Shown one piece after another: positions 31,071-39,895 of a DNA stretch of 64,000 bases. The notes below the pieces were generated by a model, which ran no database searches, was not told the DNA's origin, and saw nothing but the letters and a program-made list of their open reading frames with translations. Numbering within the stretch: position 1 is the stretch's first letter; every line of letters starts with the position of its first letter. The stretch is from Leptospira kirschneri serovar Cynopteri str. 3522 CT (lineage in GTDB: Bacteria > Spirochaetota > Leptospiria > Leptospirales > Leptospiraceae), in the NCBI RefSeq assembly GCF_000243695.2, contig NZ_AHMN02000004.1, positions 728,707-792,706 on the forward strand, written 5' to 3'. Both the position numbers and the translations under genes were made by a program.

Positions 31071-31742
31071 CTAACGGGCTCTAAAAACGTAGACAGTTTT
31101 TCCAAGACTGATCTCGTCAAAATCGTAAAGAATTCTAGGCCTTAAAATTTTTTTTCCGTTGAGATAGGTTCCACCATCGGAAATCAAATCGTATAATACG
31201 AAACGGTTTTTGATCTTACGAATTCTTGCGTGTTGTTTATTAACACTAGGATCGGAAACGACTACATCGGAAAGTTCTCCATTTCCCAAAGTTGTCTCTG
31301 CCTTACGAATCGGAACTTGTTTTCCAGGAGACCTGCCTTCTTTTTGAATCAGAGTAGCAAGATCATAGGCTTCCGCAGCTTCAAATTCAAGTTCATTCAC
31401 GGGCAAAGAACGAGAAACGTGTACACCTTCCGGATTTGCATACGGAGAGGAATGGAACTGATCCCCGTACATTCTCTGATACACTTCTCTTTCTTCGCCT
31501 CTTGCTTGAAATTTTCTTTGCTCTTCTCCAGGTTCGTCAAAATCCACATTTTCTTTTCGAAATAAAAGAAGAAGTCCAATCAAAGTGAGAACGAGTAAAA
31601 AACTGATTGTAGGAAGAAACACTTCCGGACTGAGTAAAACAAAACGAAGTTGTTTTATAATTCCGGGTTTGTATGTGTAAGTAAACTTTCCACCTCTGGA
31701 AGATTCCCAATCTACTCGGATAAAATCTACATCCCTTTCCAA
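31071..31742 (-). CDS. FHA-domain half of a frameshifted VWA-like/FHA membrane protein
   Basis: 223 residues from a TTG at 31742. The first 30 residues are polar and beta-like (IRVDWESSRGGKFTYTY), then one transmembrane helix at about 42-62, a charged linker, and an FHA domain from about 130 (RKAETTLGNGELSDVVVSDP, NKQHARI, DGGTYLNGKKI). FHA binds phosphothreonine. Nothing like a signal sequence or good ribosome site precedes the helix. The upstream gene, overlapping by 16 bases, ends in the middle of what looks like the same extracytoplasmic domain. See the finding on the C-tract: the two are probably one gene. Confidence 0.75.
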   Translation of the reverse strand: MERDVDFIRVDWESSRGGKFTYTYKPGIIKQLRFVLLSPEVFLPTISFLLVLTLIGLLLLFRKENVDFDEPGEEQRKFQARGEEREVYQRMYGDQFHSSPYANPEGVHVSRSLPVNELEFEAAEAYDLATLIQKEGRSPGKQVPIRKAETTLGNGELSDVVVSDPSVNKQHARIRKIKNRFVLYDLISDGGTYLNGKKILRPRILYDFDEISLGKTVYVFRAR

Positions 31743-32506
31743 AAATCGTTTTGAAAGGGGGAATCGTATCGAATTTCCGCAGCATATTTATGAAAGTATT
31801 CAAAATCCGTTAAGAACTTAGAAATCAAATCGGTAGAATCAATGTCGTAAAATTCTCCTCCATAAATCCGAACGAGTTCTAAGTTGGAGAAATTACGTTT
31901 GCCGATCACTTGGATCGGAAGACCGGAAGTAGATAATCCCTGCCTAAGCCCCGAAGGTAATTTGTATTCCGAATCAGCTACCAACAAACTCAAATAAGAT
32001 TCTCTGGTTAAAATCGAATTCAATTTTTGGAATACTAGATCCAGATTCGCTCCTGTATTGTAGTTACCGAGAGAACCGGGAACTCTAGCTTTGGAAAGAG
32101 CATTTTGTCTATCTAAATCCTTTTCTACAACAAGAAGATCGTCCGAAAAAAAGATAAAACTGAAATGATCTTCTTCTCCGGAAGATTGAATCACTTTTTG
32201 TAAAAATCGAGTATTGAAATTATTTTCTTCCAGAGAAGTTCCGGATTGAATTAAAAAAACGGAATGTACTGGACGGTTTCCTTCTTTACGAAGAACCTTG
32301 GGCCTGAGAACGGTTCTGGTTTCTGATCCTCTGGATTCCCGAATTAGAAAATTTTCCCTTTCCAAAGGAAATTGTTTTTTATCTCTAATAAAAAGTTGAA
32401 CACAAGGATAAGAAGAAGAATCCTTATCTTCCACGATAAAAGGAGACTTCTGCGCCCAAAGCGGAGAAAAAAATAAAATCAACGTTAGTAAAACTGCATA
32501 CCTCAT
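31727..32506 (-). CDS. Exported VWA-like protein, N-terminal half of a frameshifted gene
   Basis: 259 residues from ATG at 32506, chosen for its clean signal peptide (MRYAVLLTLILFFSPLWAQ). A TTG at 32533 that overlaps the ATPase stop as TTGA is the alternative start. Residues about 80-230 follow a von Willebrand A-like alternation (HSVFLIQSG, FSFIFFSDDL, SLLVADSEY, PIQVIGKR). After EIRYDSP the frame continues for only about ten odd residues before TAG, whereas one extra C would carry it into the FHA protein. The presumed full product is a periplasmic VWA-like domain, one helix and a cytoplasmic FHA domain. Confidence 0.7.
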   Translation of the reverse strand: MRYAVLLTLILFFSPLWAQKSPFIVEDKDSSSYPCVQLFIRDKKQFPLERENFLIRESRGSETRTVLRPKVLRKEGNRPVHSVFLIQSGTSLEENNFNTRFLQKVIQSSGEEDHFSFIFFSDDLLVVEKDLDRQNALSKARVPGSLGNYNTGANLDLVFQKLNSILTRESYLSLLVADSEYKLPSGLRQGLSTSGLPIQVIGKRNFSNLELVRIYGGEFYDIDSTDLISKFLTDFEYFHKYAAEIRYDSPFQNDFWKGM

Positions 32507-32529
32507 CGTTCGCACTCTACTATCTGAGA

Positions 32530-33291
32530 TCAACTTTCAAAAAGTTTTTTTCCATACTCAGATTTAACAATCCATTCTCCCCGAATTGGTCTTTTGAGAA
32601 TTTCAGCCCAATCTCCCTGATAAAGGATACTTATAGTATCGGCCAAAGATTTGGCGATAGAGATTTCATGAGTAATAAAAATGAGAGAAAGTTTTTTTTC
32701 TTTTCTGAATTTCATCAAAAGTTTGAGAACTTCTGCTTCACTGATCGAATCCAAGGCTGCAGTTGGTTCGTCCGCAACCACAATCTCCGCCCCAGAATAA
32801 ACCGCTAAAAGAATCAAAATCCTCTGCCTTTCCCCTCCGGAAAGATGACTCGGAAGAGAATCGAAAACTTTTTCGGGTTCTAAAATAAAAATGGATTCCA
32901 ACAAAGATAGAATTTTCTTTTTGTATGCGAGTTCTCTGTTGTAAAGTGAAAACGCTTCTAAAATCTGAGATCCAGTTTTTCGATACGGATGAAAACCCCA
33001 AATGGGATTTTGCGGAACCAAGGCGATTTTTTTCCCGCGAACATTCTGCCATTCTTTTTCGGTAAAATACCGAACGTCTTGACCTAACAGAAAAAAACGA
33101 TCGGATCTTAGAAAGAGTTCTTTTTCAATCGTTCCCAAAAGACAAGACGCAAACGTGGATTTACCGCTTCCAGATTCTCCTAAGATACAATGTACATCTC
33201 CTATATCGAGTGTAAAATCGATTCCTTTAAGAATGTGACGACCGGGTGTAGAAACTTTAAGATTCGAGATTTCTATAGCGGTAGAATTCAC
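32530..33291 (-). CDS. Oligopeptide/nickel-type ABC transporter ATP-binding protein
   Basis: 253 residues with Walker A GESGSGKSTF, Q-loop LVPQNP, signature LSGGERQRI, Walker B IVVADEPTAALD and switch IFITHE. It resembles DppD/OppD or phosphonate (PhnK)-type ATPases and lacks the full C-terminal oligopeptide extension. No permease or binding-protein gene is adjacent, so it is an orphan ATPase here. It overlaps the VWA-like gene and follows gmhA by seven bases. Confidence 0.88.
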   Translation of the reverse strand: MNSTAIEISNLKVSTPGRHILKGIDFTLDIGDVHCILGESGSGKSTFASCLLGTIEKELFLRSDRFFLLGQDVRYFTEKEWQNVRGKKIALVPQNPIWGFHPYRKTGSQILEAFSLYNRELAYKKKILSLLESIFILEPEKVFDSLPSHLSGGERQRILILLAVYSGAEIVVADEPTAALDSISEAEVLKLLMKFRKEKKLSLIFITHEISIAKSLADTISILYQGDWAEILKRPIRGEWIVKSEYGKKLFES

Positions 33292-33298
33292 AAAAAAG

Positions 33299-33886
33299 TC
33301 ATTCCATTTTGAAAAGGTTATATTCCACGATACTACAAATGATATGCCCGATTAAAATATGAGATTCCTGAATTCTGGCGGTCACGTTACTCGGAACGAT
33401 AACGTCCAAGTCAGAAAGATTCTTCATTTTTCCGCCGTCACCACCTAACAACGATATGGTTTTTACACCTCTCGTTTTTGCTTTTTCCAGCGCTAGCAAA
33501 ACATTTTTAGAATTTCCACTTGTAGAAAGCCCAATCAATAAATCTCCCTTTCTACCAAAAGCTTCTATCTGTCTTGAAAAAATTTCTTCGTAGCCGTAGT
33601 CGTTAGAACAAGCAGTCAAAACGGCGGAATCAGCAGAAAGAGAAAGTGCGGGTAGCGCCTTTCTTTCGTTTCCGGACTTATATCGAACGACCAATTCCGC
33701 AGCGATATGAGAAGCGTCACAAGAAGACCCTCCGTTTCCACAGAGAAAAACCGTGTTTCCGGCTTGTAGAATCTTGGAAACGATTTCACCAGCTTTTATA
33801 ATGTCTTCTAAAATTGAATCAATACATTTTTGTTTGGTGGCAATGGAATCCCGAATCTGACCGAGAGCGATTTCTTTAATATCCAT
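33299..33886 (-). CDS. gmhA: Phosphoheptose isomerase (SIS domain)
   Basis: 195 residues from ATG at 33886; the open frame extends 41 codons upstream but that part lies inside the previous gene. The SIS-domain signature is [20 protein letters not shown], with [20 protein letters not shown] and [15 protein letters not shown]. It converts sedoheptulose-7-phosphate to heptose-7-phosphate for the LPS core. It sits one base after the stop of a hypothetical gene and near a WaaE-like glycosyltransferase and an O-antigen ligase, which supports an LPS role. Confidence 0.93.
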   Translation of the reverse strand: MDIKEIALGQIRDSIATKQKCIDSILEDIIKAGEIVSKILQAGNTVFLCGNGGSSCDASHIAAELVVRYKSGNERKALPALSLSADSAVLTACSNDYGYEEIFSRQIEAFGRKGDLLIGLSTSGNSKNVLLALEKAKTRGVKTISLLGGDGGKMKNLSDLDVIVPSNVTARIQESHILIGHIICSIVEYNLFKME

Positions 33887-33887
33887 C

Positions 33888-34664
33888 TTAGTTGTTTCCT
33901 CTTTTTTTTCGAATCTGTTCGAGCACTTGAAAAAATTCCTTCTTTGCTTTTTCAAAATCCTGAAGAGAAAGATTTTCCGTATACGGAGAATTTTCTTTTT
34001 GATTACCACTCACGTTTAAAAAATACAATTCGTTCGAAACGATACTTTTAAGTCTTTTTGTAGAATTAGATTGAAAGAATTGTTCGAACTCAGCTCCCAT
34101 ATACACAAGTAGAATACAAAGAATACTTGGTTTCAAACGAATAAAAATCTGTTGTTTCCAAAAAGGTTCCCAGTTATAAAAGTCTTTCCAAGTTTCTTGA
34201 GAAGAATCGGATTTTTCATATAAAATCTTGATGTCTTCTTCGATTCCTTCTGGTTGAAATCTAGAAAACATACTTTTCAAATCGGAATGTTCGTAAGAAA
34301 GAATCCGATTGAGTTCCGCTTCCGGAATAAAAACCACTCCACTGATTTTATCTGCTTGAACACTTAAAAAATTTCCGGTGCTGATCACGATAGAATATTC
34401 TCTTCCCGATTTTTCCTTTCCCTCGAGTCTAAAAAGTTTAGGAGCATTCTTTAGAATTTTATAATATTTTGTTTCGTGAATCAATCCGCCATTTTTCTTT
34501 CGAGTAACAAAAAAACGATCTGCTTTTTCCCTCAGTTCGGCCAATTCCCTTTTGTAACCAAAACTTTCACGTACTGGAGGAGTTTTTTCTTCGGGACGTC
34601 TTTTTTTATTTCTTCTTCGAAAAATGGAGAAGAACTTGCTAAAGAACGACTTAACGACGCCCAT
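33888..34664 (-). CDS. Hypothetical cytoplasmic protein of the LPS region
   Basis: 258 residues. It has an amphipathic basic N-terminus ([17 protein letters not shown]), then charged alpha/beta sequence and a Lys/Glu-rich C-terminal helix. No signal peptide or catalytic motif is recognised. It overlaps the glycosyltransferase gene by 14 bases upstream and almost touches gmhA downstream, so it is in the same operon. The basic, aromatic start might bind the membrane. No function is proposed. Confidence 0.75.
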   Translation of the reverse strand: MGVVKSFFSKFFSIFRRRNKKRRPEEKTPPVRESFGYKRELAELREKADRFFVTRKKNGGLIHETKYYKILKNAPKLFRLEGKEKSGREYSIVISTGNFLSVQADKISGVVFIPEAELNRILSYEHSDLKSMFSRFQPEGIEEDIKILYEKSDSSQETWKDFYNWEPFWKQQIFIRLKPSILCILLVYMGAEFEQFFQSNSTKRLKSIVSNELYFLNVSGNQKENSPYTENLSLQDFEKAKKEFFQVLEQIRKKRGNN

Positions 34665-35523
34665 AGTCCTCTTTCACGTTAGACGGACGTTCTAAAATTT
34701 CTTTTTGCAGTTCGTATTGTTTGGCGTCTTTTAAAAAAGTAGAATATGCAGAAGAAACCGCAATCACCCAACCCGGAAAACCATCTAAAAATCCGAACTT
34801 AAAAAAATACGTTTCTATAAATTTAGAAAACGGCTTGTAGATCGTTCTCAAAATAGAAAATTTTTTTCCTTTTTTTTGTCTCGTAAACGCGACGATCGAA
34901 GAAAACTGATTGATCGTATTTACTTGATGAGAAAGATCCCGAAAACTATAATGAATAATATCTCCGTAAATTTTACCTCCTTTTCCTTGAATGCTAATAT
35001 AATCGTGTGGATTTTCACCTACCCAAATCGCTTTTCCTTTTTTAAAAATACGGTAACGATATTGAGGATACCAACCGGAATGACGGATAAACTTTCCCAT
35101 ATGATAAGTCAGACGGGAAACTTGAAGGCCGTTTAAAGTTTCGTCGTCTTGTTTTTGTTTAAAAGTAAGAATTGAGTTTTTCAATTCCGTAGAAACTCTT
35201 TCGTCTGCGTCTAAGGAAAAAATCCAGTCGTACTTACAAAGTGCGATCGCATCGTTTTTTTGTTCGATATGACCTTTGAATCTCTGTTTATAAAATCTCA
35301 CGGAAGAAAAAGACTTAGAGATCCTTTCGGTTTTGTCCGTACTGATCGAATCTAAGACCACAATTTCATCCGCAATTTCTAAACAGGATTCGATACACTC
35401 TTTTATGTTTTTTTCTTCGTTGTAGGTAATGATAGCGACCGAAAGTTTTTTTCCGATCGATTTTTGTAGAATTTCTTTTTTTTGAGTTTGTATTTTTTTC
35501 TTGGCTGGAATTGATTTTGCCAT
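34651..35523 (-). CDS. Family 2 glycosyltransferase (WaaE/KdtX-like)
   Basis: 290 residues. The GT-A core is clear: LSVAIITYNEEKNIKECIES at about 27-46, the nucleotide-sugar DxD-like sites in VVLDSISTDKT and WIFSLDADERVS, then WYPQYRYRIFKKGKA and W-V-G-E-N-P-H in the acceptor region. A Lys-rich N-terminal tail of about 25 residues and a helical C-terminus flank it. WaaE-like enzymes add glucose to the LPS core heptose. It is the first gene of the gmhA run and divergent from the O-antigen ligase. Confidence 0.9.
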   Translation of the reverse strand: MAKSIPAKKKIQTQKKEILQKSIGKKLSVAIITYNEEKNIKECIESCLEIADEIVVLDSISTDKTERISKSFSSVRFYKQRFKGHIEQKNDAIALCKYDWIFSLDADERVSTELKNSILTFKQKQDDETLNGLQVSRLTYHMGKFIRHSGWYPQYRYRIFKKGKAIWVGENPHDYISIQGKGGKIYGDIIHYSFRDLSHQVNTINQFSSIVAFTRQKKGKKFSILRTIYKPFSKFIETYFFKFGFLDGFPGWVIAVSSAYSTFLKDAKQYELQKEILERPSNVKEDYGRR

Positions 35524-35540
35524 CGGTTTGATTGATTCCT

Positions 35541-35578
<38 letters not shown>

Positions 35579-35620
35579 TCTCTGTCATTGGTTTTTTAAG
35601 AGAATTTTTAGGGACTTAAG

Positions 35621-38008
35621 GTGAAATATAAAATCGCAAACAAACTACAAAAAGTTTCTTTAATTTCTTTCGGATTGTTTTTATTCAGCTTTCCAGTTTC
35701 GGTAAGTGTATCTCAGATATTTGGAGCGATTACGATCCTCTGTACTTATCCTTTATTTTTTTTAGAAAAAGAATCCAAACACGTTTGGAATAAAGTTCAA
35801 ATTCCATTTTGGATCTTTTTAGGAATTTATATTCTACTTTTCTTATCTTCTATTTTTCAGGCAGAAGATTACTCCCCTTTTTTTAAAAAATTCTTAAAAC
35901 AATCCGAGTTCGGTGATTTTTGGATGTTACTTATTTTTCCAGCTTCTTATCAAATCGCATCCGTAGAAAAAAATCAAAAAAACTTAAGAGAATTTTTATT
36001 CATATCGGCGACGATCGCGATCCTATTGGGTTGTATCAGTTTATTTTCAGAAGTTCGTATTGGAAAGTTTGTAGCAAACGGATTTAAATACGCACCGGGT
36101 GATAGGCTACAACATTTTTCCGGAAGTATAGGACCAATCAAACTCTATCTTCCGATCGGGATGATGAATACACACCTAACGTTTGGAGGGCTTTTAGGAC
36201 TTTTTTTACCCGGACTTTTTATAGATTGGATTCAATCGTTTCAACAAAAAAGAACTTTTGCTTTTGGATTCAAAACCGTTTTAGTATTTACAGGATTTAT
36301 AATACTCTTTTTCAATCAAAGTAGATCCGTTTGGTTAGGAGTAGTATATGTTTTACTTTTACTTATATTCTCCTTGAGAAAACATTTACCTAAAATTTCT
36401 CTAAAAACAAAAATTTTTTCTGGTCTGGTTTTGATCTCCGTTTTTCTGTCCACGGTATATTTTTTTAGGAACAATTGGCTAATTCAAAGATCAGTTTCTC
36501 AAATATTCCAAATCCATAATACAGAGAACCAAAGATATTATATATATAAAAATACAATTCCTTTACTAAGTAAACACTGGCTTATAGGAATAGGAGGAGG
36601 AAACTACAAAGACTTCCATTGGAAAGAATCTTCGAATATGATCCAAAAGGAAGAACAACTCTGGTATGAACTTTATATCACCCCAAGAGGACACGCACAT
36701 AACGACCTTTTACATTTTATGATCACAGGAGGAATTTTTGCCGGAATCTTATTTTTACTTTTTTGGGGGAGATTGTTCAGTTCGTTTTTTCAAAATGATT
36801 ATAACATTCAGAATGGAATTTCGATACTTACAATCGGAGTTTTAAGTTTATTTCCAGCTGGTTTTTTTCAGTGTTATCTGTTAGACGACGAAGTGGTTTT
36901 ACCATTTTTCGCGTTTTGCGGAATTTTTTTAGGAAGTAGTTTATCACTTCTAAAAGTTTCTTTTGACAAAACCACGGAAAATAATTTACAACCAACCACT
37001 AAAACTTTAAACAATTTACGATATAGTTATATATTCAGAAAATTGAATTTAATTTTAGACAAATTTATAATTTCTAAAATAGACATGCAGGATGAGGAAA
37101 AAGAAAATCAAAACATTTCGCATAATGATTCTCAATCTTTAAACTCAGGTAAAACAGATAGAATTTTTAATTTAGGACAGAGTCAAACCGATTCTTCAGT
37201 TTCAACTTTTAATTTTTCTATTTTTTTCTATAAGTTAAAGAAAAAGTTTTCGCAAAACAAAATAAATTTTTCAAAAAAATTTGCATTCGAAAAAGTAATT
37301 TTATATTTTATAAAAAATTGGAATCTTTTTTTAAAAACAATTTGTGCGATTTTCATCCCAATGATTTTTTATTGGATTTTTTGGATTCCACGTTTAAATT
37401 TAGAACCTCTAGAGGTATATAATAGAAGAGTAAGATCTTCTGATCTTACTCTGACTCATGAAGTACAAAAGAATATTCTAAAATACGAATTGGATTCGGA
37501 AAAAAAAATCTCGAATGTTTTTTCTTGGATCAACACTAAACAAAATTCAAAATCACCACTTTTCAAAACTCAATCTTCCCGTTTAAACGTATCTCAAGCA
37601 TCCTTACCTTTTCAAGTAGAAGGTTGTCTAACTCATCGTTATCCAAATCCTCCCCAACCTAGAAAAACTCCATTTAGTTTTGCGATTTACATTCCCGAAA
37701 ATTCGATCAACCCTCCAAAATCCGCAAAGATTACGGTCGTTACTAGAGATTCTTTTGACCAAGATCAACTTTATTGGGCACATGGAGAGGGAGATTTAGG
37801 AACCATTTCTGTGGATTTACAAAAAGGAAAAAATGAAATCCTAATTCCTAATTTTCTAATGGATACAACTCCGAAAGAATTTCCGGAGGGAGTTTTTTTT
37901 CGTGATTTTAGAATCAGTTATTCCGGTTTTGAAATGGAACTGAAACCGGATCTTCCAAAATTGTATTTTGGTAGAATCTGCGATATTCTAATTCCTATAG
38001 AAAAATGA
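35621..38008 (+). CDS. O-antigen ligase/polymerase-like protein with long C-terminal extension
   Basis: 795 residues from a GTG start preceded by AAGG. Residues about 1-450 form a WaaL/Wzy-type polytopic domain; the periplasmic signature loop includes IGIGGGNYKDFHW and RGHAHNDLLHFMITGGIFAG. Residues about 460-545 are a polar Asn/Lys/Ser linker rich in low-complexity codons. A further helix at about 555-585 then leads to a beta-rich, presumably periplasmic domain with two conserved-looking acidic patches. Ordinary O-antigen ligases are 400-450 residues, so the extension of about 340 residues is unusual. It is divergent from LPS core genes. Confidence 0.82.
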   Translation: MKYKIANKLQKVSLISFGLFLFSFPVSVSVSQIFGAITILCTYPLFFLEKESKHVWNKVQIPFWIFLGIYILLFLSSIFQAEDYSPFFKKFLKQSEFGDFWMLLIFPASYQIASVEKNQKNLREFLFISATIAILLGCISLFSEVRIGKFVANGFKYAPGDRLQHFSGSIGPIKLYLPIGMMNTHLTFGGLLGLFLPGLFIDWIQSFQQKRTFAFGFKTVLVFTGFIILFFNQSRSVWLGVVYVLLLLIFSLRKHLPKISLKTKIFSGLVLISVFLSTVYFFRNNWLIQRSVSQIFQIHNTENQRYYIYKNTIPLLSKHWLIGIGGGNYKDFHWKESSNMIQKEEQLWYELYITPRGHAHNDLLHFMITGGIFAGILFLLFWGRLFSSFFQNDYNIQNGISILTIGVLSLFPAGFFQCYLLDDEVVLPFFAFCGIFLGSSLSLLKVSFDKTTENNLQPTTKTLNNLRYSYIFRKLNLILDKFIISKIDMQDEEKENQNISHNDSQSLNSGKTDRIFNLGQSQTDSSVSTFNFSIFFYKLKKKFSQNKINFSKKFAFEKVILYFIKNWNLFLKTICAIFIPMIFYWIFWIPRLNLEPLEVYNRRVRSSDLTLTHEVQKNILKYELDSEKKISNVFSWINTKQNSKSPLFKTQSSRLNVSQASLPFQVEGCLTHRYPNPPQPRKTPFSFAIYIPENSINPPKSAKITVVTRDSFDQDQLYWAHGEGDLGTISVDLQKGKNEILIPNFLMDTTPKEFPEGVFFRDFRISYSGFEMELKPDLPKLYFGRICDILIPIEK

Positions 38009-38038
38009 AATAGAAGAATATAAGCTCGATCTAATATA

Positions 38039-38258
38039 ACGTGAGTTCGCGGAAGAAAAAATAGGAAAATTTTTCTAAAAATAAAAATTCCTACATTCAT
38101 TTATGGAAATGATAGATCTTAGTCCTTAAAGGCTAAAAACAGTGGAGTTCCCACATTTCAAAGTTTTGTCGTAAAATTCAGATTTGTGAGAGTTCCTACA
38201 TTTTATTTTTTATGGAAAAATCCGGTTTTTATAAAACAATCCCTACGCCGACTCACGT
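38039..38258 (+). repeat. MITE-like element, about 220 bp, terminal inverted repeats
   Basis: The left end ACGTGAGTTCGCGG is preceded by TA, and the right end is CGCCGACTCACGT. Two palindromes (GGAGTTCCCACA and GAGAGTTCCTACA) lie between them. The right 55 bases, read on the other strand, match the left part of the element at 14524, including the GATTGTTTTATAAAAACC run. This is the shortest complete copy. Confidence 0.62.
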
Positions 38259-38675
38259 CATTTATTTCTTATTTTGTATCAGAGAATTCTGATTTTTGTA
38301 ATAGTTCCACAATTAGAAGATAAAAACAAATCGCCGATTCCTTAAATCGAATCCGCGCTATATCTTTCGTATGAGTCGATCCATTTACAGATAAACGGAA
38401 ATATGTAGGAACTCTTACAGGTAGTTTTTCACCAAACACAAATTAAAATCCCTAATATTTTGCACTGAAACAGTGTTTTGTGATAAAAATTAACGGTAAT
38501 TAATTTTATAGAGATTAGTAGGACGTATGAAAACAATACGATTCTGAATCTGTTTCAAAACTTAAAATGTAGGAACTCTTACAAATTTTTAAAGATAGAA
38601 AAAGATCATAAAATCTGCCAAACGAATCATTTTCTGGGAATTTACTTTTAGAAAAATTTTTAGATCTAAATCAAT

Positions 38676-38775
38676 AGAGTTGTTGAAAAATTAATTCTTG
38701 ATCTGTTTGTATTGGATTGAATGGACAATTGAAGCAATTTTACGAATCTTCACTATGGAATTTTTCAACAACTCT
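38676..38775. repeat. 100-bp element with 17-bp terminal inverted repeats
   Basis: The ends are AGAGTTGTTGAAAAATT and AATTTTTCAACAACTCT, a perfect 17-bp inverted repeat. The middle is AT-rich and non-coding. A related left half, AGAATTGTTGAAAAATTAAT, is found at 44357. It could be a MITE or the fused ends of a deleted insertion sequence. It could also fold as a long hairpin if transcribed. Confidence 0.7.
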
Positions 38776-38937
38776 AATCTTAAAAAATTTCTTGCATCCG
38801 ATATTTACAAAAATCACTAACTTTAGGCATTCTTCTTTTGATAATTCTTCTTAAAATAAAAAACGTATCATTTATCAGAAAATGAATATTTTAGCCGTAA
38901 TTTTTGTAGAAATAAAAATCTAAATGAATTTTAAAAT

Positions 38938-39024
<87 letters not shown>

Positions 39025-39042
39025 GGATACGACGTGTGTGTC

Positions 39043-39119
<77 letters not shown>

Positions 39120-39126
39120 AGGTATG

Positions 39127-39161
<35 letters not shown>

Positions 39162-39164
39162 TTT

Positions 39165-39608
39165 ATGAAACAAAGAAGAATCTATTTTTATCGATTAGAT
39201 GGAAGAGGAAAACTTTATCACGATTCTTCCGAGCTGAAAGATCCGGAGTTCTTGGATTTTTTTATTTCTAGAATTCGCAAGAACGACACTGGGGAATATT
39301 TAGAATTTCCCTATCTTTCTATTTGTAATGGAGAATGGAATTTTATTCAACCGACAACTACGATTTTTGTTTTTCGAAAATTGGAAAACGGAAGATTGTT
39401 TTACTCTCCCGGTCTATCCGTTTCCTTTCAACCGGAGAATTTAAAAGTTTTTCAAGAATCGATAGCACATCCCGCCCCGCTTTTAGGAGAATGGGGCTCT
39501 TTTTCCAGCGAACTATTGTTAGACTTTTCAAAGCAAATTATTCAAAGGGAAGATATTCTCGTATTTGAATATTTAGGAAAAGAATTTTCGATTTCGAAAG
39601 AAAAGTAA
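39165..39608 (+). CDS. UPF0598/DUF4505 family protein
   Basis: 147 residues from ATG at 39165. The longer open frame that reads through both tRNA genes is an artefact. The sequence follows the UPF0598 (human C8orf82) pattern: RIYFYRLDGRGKLYHDSSEL, DPEFLDFFISRIRKND, a P-Y-L-S-I-C-N-G-E-W-N-F-I segment, a V-F-R-K-L strand, F-Q-P and H-P-A-P. The molecular function of this family is not known to me. The bacterial members are few and the eukaryotic ones are presumed mitochondrial. Confidence 0.8.
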   Translation: MKQRRIYFYRLDGRGKLYHDSSELKDPEFLDFFISRIRKNDTGEYLEFPYLSICNGEWNFIQPTTTIFVFRKLENGRLFYSPGLSVSFQPENLKVFQESIAHPAPLLGEWGSFSSELLLDFSKQIIQREDILVFEYLGKEFSISKEK

Positions 39609-39802
39609 AAATTTCACAAAAGGAAGTATTGTGAATTTTATAGTAAAACGGTCAATATGTGAAAAACGCTTGGTAATATGCTCGTATAGTTTTTGAGTAA
39701 AGTTTTTATTTTGAAATAGAAATAACGTAAACTTAGAACTAAATTCATTTCTAAATTAAATCATTGAACGATTATGTTTGCCGACGTTACGTTTCCAAAC
39801 GT

Positions 39803-39851
39803 CTGTGTACGAAGGGATTTTAAATCAAGCCGTAATTAGGCGACGGTTGTT
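39803..39851. repeat. 49-bp direct repeat, copy 1 (3' side of the LRR-like gene)
   Basis: This copy matches 40852-40900 at 47 of 49 positions, in the same orientation. The shared core includes ACGAAGGGATTTTAAATCAA and TTAGGCGACGGTTGTT. It begins 45 bases past the stop of the LRR-like gene, read on the minus strand. On that strand it carries GCCTAAT, one base from an integron R box. Confidence 0.85.
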
Positions 39852-39895
39852 GTACAAATATATTTAAAAATAATAAATCGAATCTACTTTCTAAT

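Larger units (their letters stand above)
38009..38937. other. Non-coding gap of about 0.93 kb with several repeats
   Basis: No gene is seen. It holds a complete inverted-repeat element (38039-38258), palindrome copies near 38143, 38185, 38403 and 38565, a GTGATAAAAATTAACGG plus TTTTATAGAGATTAGTA run shared with 14860 and 44130, and a separate 100-bp inverted-repeat element (38676-38775). The last 160 bases are AT-rich and lie downstream of the minus-strand tRNA genes. Confidence 0.7.

Noticed and set aside
30911..31120. 69-codon minus-strand frame between the FHA gene and leuC
   Set aside because: It overlaps the 3' end of the FHA gene and the start of leuC, has no clear ribosome site and no family pattern. 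It is probably chance.
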